Source of the DNA: Halopseudomonas salina
GTDB taxonomy: Bacteria > Pseudomonadota > Gammaproteobacteria > Pseudomonadales > Pseudomonadaceae
Length of the DNA stretch: 9,754 nucleotides
NCBI RefSeq assembly: GCF_008641105.1
Contig: NZ_VTTI01000001.1
Coordinates: 60,410 to 70,163, forward strand
Direction: 5' to 3'
A program made the translations under genes and the position numbers. The notes beneath the pieces were generated by a model. It searched no databases, was not told the origin of the DNA, and saw nothing but the letters and a program-made list of their open reading frames with translations. Positions 6,708-9,754 of the stretch are shown in pieces. Position 1 is the stretch's first letter; the number at the start of each line of letters is the position of its first letter.

Positions 6708-7760
6708 TCAGTCGCCATGCCGGGCGCGCTCGGCGATCAGACCCAGATTGCTGAAATCGATATTGGCCCCGGAATTGATTCCTACCAGCACCTGGTCGCG
6801 GCAGCGCTCCCGGGCTACATAGGACCGGATCCCAGCGGCCGCCAAAGCGCCGGCAGGCTCGGCAATCGAGCGGGTGTCCTCGTAGATGTCGCGGACCGCC
6901 GAGCAGATCTGATCCGTGCTTACCGTGATCACCTCATCGACCAGGTGACGGCACAACTCGAAGTTCAGTTGGCCAATTTGCGCCACCGCCACGCCATCGG
7001 CAAAGCGATCCACCCTGGGCAATATCACCCGCTCACCGGCCGCCAACGCAGCTTGCAGACAATTGGAACCCACCGGCTCAACGCCGATGACCCGCACCTC
7101 CGGGCGCAGATACTTCACATAGGCCGCTATGCCGGCAATCAATCCCCCGCCGCCTACCGGTACAAATATCGCGTCCAACCGACCCTGGTGCTGGCGTAGA
7201 AGCTCCAGACCTACGGTGCCCTGCCCGGCAATCACATCCGCATCGTCATAGGGCGGCACGAAGGTATGGCCCCGCGTTTCGGCAAGTCCTATGGCGTAGT
7301 CCAGTGATTCGGCAAAGGTCTCGCCATAGAGCACCACTTCCGCACCACGTGAGCGCACACCCTGGAGCTTGATATCCGGAGTACTCAGGGGCATGACGAT
7401 GGTCGCCTCGATGCCCAGCTTCTGCGCCGCCAGCGCCAGCCCCTGGGCGTGGTTACCGGCGGAAGCGGTGATTACGCCGCGATTGCGCGCCTGGCTGTCG
7501 AGCGCCGCAACCCGCGTGTAGGCACCGCGAATCTTGAACGAGTGAACCGGTTGCAGGTCCTCGCGCTTGAGCCATACCTGGTTGCCCAGGGCAGCAGAAA
7601 GTCGCGGTGCGTGCTGCAAGGGTGTTTCGATTGCAATGTCATAGACCGGCGCGCGGAGAATCCGGGTGACGTAGCTACGATGAAGCGAGGGAAAGCTCGT
7701 CTCCGTTTGCGGGAAAGCCTCAGAATCGGCGGCAGCTGGCTGCGCGAGTGCAAGGGACAT
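6708..7760 (-). CDS. ilvA: Threonine ammonia-lyase, catalytic domain only (IlvA type)
   Basis: This 350-residue PLP enzyme of fold type II converts L-threonine to 2-oxobutanoate and ammonia, the first step towards isoleucine. Visible motifs are the Schiff-base Lys76 (HSFKIRGAY), SAGNHAQG (100-107), the PLP-phosphate loop GGGGL (203-207) and a C-terminal SGAN..F motif. The protein ends just after the catalytic domain (NLGLIAERARHGD). The C-terminal ACT-like regulatory domain of E. coli IlvA (514 residues) is absent; nothing downstream suggests a frameshift, because trkA occupies that space. It may therefore be insensitive to isoleucine feedback. AGGAG (7766-7770) precedes the ATG by five bases. 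Upstream lie a promoter, leader ORF and attenuator. A catabolic Thr/Ser dehydratase role is possible, but the leader favours biosynthesis. Confidence 0.92.
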   Translation of the reverse strand: MSLALAQPAAADSEAFPQTETSFPSLHRSYVTRILRAPVYDIAIETPLQHAPRLSAALGNQVWLKREDLQPVHSFKIRGAYTRVAALDSQARNRGVITASAGNHAQGLALAAQKLGIEATIVMPLSTPDIKLQGVRSRGAEVVLYGETFAESLDYAIGLAETRGHTFVPPYDDADVIAGQGTVGLELLRQHQGRLDAIFVPVGGGGLIAGIAAYVKYLRPEVRVIGVEPVGSNCLQAALAAGERVILPRVDRFADGVAVAQIGQLNFELCRHLVDEVITVSTDQICSAVRDIYEDTRSIAEPAGALAAAGIRSYVARERCRDQVLVGINSGANIDFSNLGLIAERARHGD

Positions 7761-7799
7761 ACAGACTCCTGTCAGGTTGCAGGCCCCGGAGACAGAAAC

Positions 7800-7826
7800 A
7801 AAAAACCCGCCTCGAGGGCGGGTTTT
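7800..7826 (-). terminator. Intrinsic terminator of the ilvA leader (attenuator stem 3:4)
   Basis: On the minus strand, AAAACCCGCC and GGCGGGTTTT form a 10-bp stem with a 5-nt loop (CTCGA). TT and then GTTT follow, for a six-base T run. It lies between the leader stop codon and ilvA, 40 bases before the ilvA ATG. It could also work weakly on the plus strand (four Ts), but no plus-strand gene ends nearby. Confidence 0.88.
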
Positions 7827-7866
7827 CAGAGCGACGTGAGTCAGCCCGCCAATGGTGGAATGGCGG
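7806..7866 (-). promoter_or_regulatory. Transcription attenuator controlling ilvA
   Basis: Four segments can pair in competing ways, as in the trp leader. Segment 1 is CCGCCA (7866-7861), segment 2 TGGCGGG (7851-7845), segment 3 CCCGCC (7822-7817) and segment 4 GGCGGG (7811-7806). Pairing 1:2 has six base pairs and a 9-nt loop, 2:3 is the antiterminator, and 3:4 is the terminator. Segment 1 covers the Thr-Ala-Ile codons of the leader peptide; segment 2 covers its last codons and abuts its stop. A ribosome stalled at the Ile or Thr codons would free segment 2 to capture segment 3, allowing readthrough. A ribosome reaching the stop would cover segment 2 and permit termination. Confidence 0.75.
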
Positions 7867-7906
7867 TCATAATCATCTGGCTGGTGGTCACGTTGAATAG
7901 CTTCAT
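7841..7906 (-). CDS. Putative ilvA leader peptide, 21 codons
   Basis: ATG at 7906-7904 to TGA at 7843-7841. The peptide starts MKLFNVTTSQ and ends MIMTAIPPLAG. It contains three Thr (ACC), two Ile (ATT), one Val and two Leu (CTA, TTG) codons. The Ile and Thr codons lie in or just before attenuator segment 1, and the stop codon abuts segment 2. There is no ribosome binding site. The ATG is only six bases after a good -10 box, so the mRNA may be leaderless. The IPP followed by a Gly/Ala-rich end is loosely like the IIIPPCGAALG part of E. coli IlvL. Translation is inferred from position and structure. Confidence 0.68.
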   Translation of the reverse strand: MKLFNVTTSQMIMTAIPPLAG

Positions 7907-7912
7907 GGCTTG

Positions 7913-7941
7913 AATCTATGTGCTCAGACGGTTTGCGTCAA
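7913..7941 (-). promoter_or_regulatory. Sigma-70-type promoter for the ilvA leader
   Basis: On the minus strand the -35 is TTGACG (7941-7936) and the -10 is TAGATT (7918-7913), separated by the ideal 17 bp. The expected transcription start, about seven bases downstream, is at or next to the A of the leader ATG (7906). Directly upstream of the -35 is the palindrome GAAAACTTTTC (7942-7952 on the plus strand), which could be an A/T-rich contact site. Confidence 0.75.
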
Positions 7942-7957
7942 GAAAACTTTTCCCGGC

Positions 7958-7989
7958 ATTAACCATCGGACCTGATCAGCAGGTTTAAT
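7958..7989. repeat. Imperfect inverted repeat upstream of the ilvA promoter
   Basis: ATTAACC (7958-7964) and GGTTTAAT (7982-7989) are inverted with one extra base. They enclose a CTGATCAG palindrome. It lies 17-48 bp upstream of the ilvA -35, in the otherwise empty 118 bases between the small membrane-protein gene and the promoter. It may be an operator or chance; no terminator for the upstream operon is obvious here. Confidence 0.25.
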
Positions 7990-8059
7990 AGCAGCCAGTC
8001 GGTGACTACATCCACTTTTCAAATCCCTAAGCGGCTGACACGCGATGACCGGAGCTACT

Positions 8060-8269
8060 CTAACGGCGCGGTGCCCTGACAGTAGCGTCGCTGGGTACCA
8101 GCCAGAAGCGGAAGCAGACCAGCGTGACGACACCCAATGCGGCGGTGGAGGCGATATCCCACCAGCCATCACCGATCAGCGCGCCCGCCAGCCCAGCCGC
8201 GCTCAACATGCCGAGCAAGACCGGCCAGAGCCAGATATTCAATGCACTGCCCCTGCGTGGCCTGATCAT
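8060..8269 (-). CDS. Small two-helix membrane protein of an iron-uptake operon
   Basis: The product has 69 residues: a basic N-terminus (MIRPRRGS), two hydrophobic segments at roughly 11-32 and 38-57 joined by GDGWWD, and a basic tail. Basic residues flank both helices, suggesting an inner-membrane hairpin. The start overlaps the stop of the PepSY gene (ATGA), so the two are translationally coupled. Similar short proteins often follow PepSY reductases in pseudomonad siderophore operons. I do not know a function; it may assist the reductase. Confidence 0.78.
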   Translation of the reverse strand: MIRPRRGSALNIWLWPVLLGMLSAAGLAGALIGDGWWDIASTAALGVVTLVCFRFWLVPSDATVRAPRR

Positions 8270-9417
8270 GCTTTGCCCCCGGAGAGCTTAGTTGCATCAC
8301 TGATTTCGACCGATTGCGCGGAGCGTCTGCGGCGCTTGGCGAACCACAGATACAATCCACTACCCAGCACCACGATGGTAAGAATATCCAGCACCGCCCA
8401 GAGAATCTGCACGCCGCGTCCGCCATAGTCACCAAAATGCAGTGGCTGCGATACCTGCAGTACCTTGAAGTACCAGGGCAATTCGCGGCTGTCAGTCACC
8501 TCGGAGGTGGTTGCATCGACCAGCACCGGTTTGGACAGGCGGGAGGTCAAAGGCTCGTTACCGCGCATGAACACACCGTAGTGATGCGGGCTGGAGAACG
8601 TGGTGCCGGGAAACGCGACAAACTGCACGCTCATGCCCGGCTCCAGTCTCCGTGCAGCCTGCACCGCCGCTTCAAGTGAGCCGATCTGCTCTGGCACCGG
8701 CTTGCCCGCGTAAGGCGCAACCATTTCGCTGAGCTGATCCTCCTGCCAGTAATCCACCAGCAGATCGGCCCAGGCATTGATCACACCGGTAGCGCCGACG
8801 ACGAAGAACCAGACCAGCGTGACGATACCCAGCACGTTATGCAGGTCCAGCCATTTGATACGTTTGGTCCGCTCACGGCGCACTTCGCCGAAGCGCAACT
8901 TGCGCATGAAGGGGGCGTAGAGCACCGCGCCGGACACCAGCGAGATCAACAACAGAAAGCCCATCAAACCGAGAAACAGCATGCCGGGCAAACCGGCGAA
9001 GAGATCGATATGCAGACTGTTTATGACGTACATGAAGCCGCTTTCCAACTGCGGCTCCACCAGTATCTCGCCGGTGCGGGCATCCACTGCGACCTGCTTG
9101 AGGCCGTCGTGGGAGCGCGGCGTTGGTGACATCGTCAGATACCAGATGCGGTCATCGTCCATCTCCTGGGAGAGAAACATACCGCCCAGATCAGGATGCC
9201 GCTCCCCGGCAATATCGACTACCCGATCCAGGCTGATCCGCGGCGTATCGGCCGGCATTTCTGCCGGCTCGGCCTCGGTGCCCAGCAGGTGACCGATCTC
9301 GTGATGGAAAATCAACGGCAACCCGGTCAGGCACAGCAGCAGCATGAATACCGTACAGACCAGGCTGGTCCAGGTATGCAACCAGGACCAGACCTTAAGC
9401 GAACCTGCACTCAACAT
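8266..9417 (-). CDS. PepSY-associated transmembrane protein, probable ferric-siderophore reductase
   Basis: This 383-residue protein belongs to the PepSY_TM family (FoxB/PiuB/FegH relatives). Four transmembrane helices are visible at roughly 18-37, 143-167, 194-215 and 338-360. A large periplasmic PepSY domain lies between helices 1 and 2 (residues 55-125, VAVDARTGEIL), and a second periplasmic region between helices 3 and 4. Candidate haem-ligand histidines are His14, His38/His39, His136 (SLHIDLFAG), His193 (LDLHNVLG) and the LHFGDYGG histidine before helix 4. Members are thought to reduce ferric siderophores in the periplasm. It follows a TonB-dependent receptor by 19 bases, and GAGGG precedes its ATG by six bases. 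It overlaps the small membrane-protein gene downstream. The biochemical role is inferred from family and context. Confidence 0.9.
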   Translation of the reverse strand: MLSAGSLKVWSWLHTWTSLVCTVFMLLLCLTGLPLIFHHEIGHLLGTEAEPAEMPADTPRISLDRVVDIAGERHPDLGGMFLSQEMDDDRIWYLTMSPTPRSHDGLKQVAVDARTGEILVEPQLESGFMYVINSLHIDLFAGLPGMLFLGLMGFLLLISLVSGAVLYAPFMRKLRFGEVRRERTKRIKWLDLHNVLGIVTLVWFFVVGATGVINAWADLLVDYWQEDQLSEMVAPYAGKPVPEQIGSLEAAVQAARRLEPGMSVQFVAFPGTTFSSPHHYGVFMRGNEPLTSRLSKPVLVDATTSEVTDSRELPWYFKVLQVSQPLHFGDYGGRGVQILWAVLDILTIVVLGSGLYLWFAKRRRRSAQSVEISDATKLSGGKA

Positions 9418-9436
9418 TACCCGCCCTCGCCTCTGC

Positions 9437-9754
9437 TCAGAAATCCAGCGTGGTAGAGACGATCAGCGTACGCGGCGCGCCAACGGTCAGATAACCGGAG
9501 CCCGGGTAGCCACCGGCCGACGCCCAGTAGTCGCGATCAGCCACGTTCTCCACGCGAGCACGCAGGGTCACCTGCTGCGCATCGTTGATGAAGGTGGTGT
9601 AGCGCGCGCCCAGATCGAAACGGGTCCAGGACGGGACTTCCTGGGTATTGGCCAGATCGGCGTACTGTTCGAAAAAATACGCCCGGTACCATCCAGTCAA
9701 CGCCCAGATTGGCCTGGGTAGTCGGCGAGCCGATAGCTTCGTTGCCATCCACAT
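9437..9754 (-). pseudogene. TonB-dependent siderophore receptor, 3' end, frame disrupted
   Basis: Only the C-terminal barrel of a FecA/FhuA-type receptor is in the window; the rest lies beyond 9754. Bases 9752 to about 9681 read GNEAIGSPTTQANLGVDWMVPG in one frame. From about 9685 to 9437 the neighbouring frame reads RAYFFEQYADLANTQEVPSW, then TRFDLGARY, ENVADRDYWAS and the C-terminal TTLDF ending in the Phe needed for outer-membrane insertion. Each half matches this family in order, but they are out of phase. Staying in the first frame would end at 9537 without the last strands. Relative to the usual family pattern, about 8-12 residues between DWMVPG and RAYFF also seem missing. This is either a real indel or a sequence error at the ACCGGGCG / T6 stretch. 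It heads the operon with the PepSY reductase. Confidence 0.72.

Noticed and set aside
7449..7913. Plus-strand ORF of 154 codons across the ilvA start and leader
   Set aside because: It is antisense to ilvA, runs through the terminator hairpin, has no family-like sequence, and is the mirror of the real minus-strand features.

Overview
The window looks like chromosomal DNA from a Pseudomonas-like gammaproteobacterium (Pseudomonas, Stutzerimonas or Halopseudomonas type). It is GC-rich, the proteins resemble pseudomonad families, and genes are tightly packed. It holds eight CDSs, one broken CDS and one short leader ORF. I saw no rRNA, tRNA, CRISPR array or insertion sequence.

Layout. (1) 1-1510, plus strand: the 3' part of a CvfB/YitL-type S1 RNA-binding protein, overlapped by one base by an EamA/DMT transporter gene. 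(2) 1511-6691, plus strand: a potassium-uptake locus encoding the TrkH channel subunit, a short KdpD-like sensor kinase, a KdpE-like response regulator and the TrkA NAD-binding gating subunit. (3) 6708-7941, minus strand: a catalytic-domain-only threonine ammonia-lyase (IlvA) preceded by a promoter, a 21-codon leader ORF and mutually exclusive hairpins ending in an intrinsic terminator. This is a textbook-shaped transcription attenuator. (4) 8060-9754, minus strand: an iron-acquisition operon with a TonB-dependent receptor (3' end only, reading frame broken), a PepSY-type ferric-siderophore reductase and a small two-helix membrane protein.

How the parts work together. The potassium locus wires a Kdp-type two-component system to Trk instead of to KdpFABC. 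The same module sits before trkH (1535-1582) and before trkA (5216-5263). Each has a 17-bp box, TTTACG-N5-TTTACG or TATACG-N5-TTTACG (14/17 identical), then GTTTGTTTA exactly 22 bp downstream. The box resembles the E. coli KdpE operator as I recall it (TTTATA-N5-TTTACA). I infer that the local KdpE activates both Trk subunit genes. In addition, trkH has a 12-bp hairpin that would bury its ribosome binding site.

The two strongest leads are the twin KdpE-like promoter modules on trkH and trkA, and the ilvA attenuator. The attenuator's leader peptide appears to start at the transcription start point (leaderless) and it controls an enzyme that lacks the C-terminal allosteric domain. Both were read by eye and need computation or experiment to confirm.
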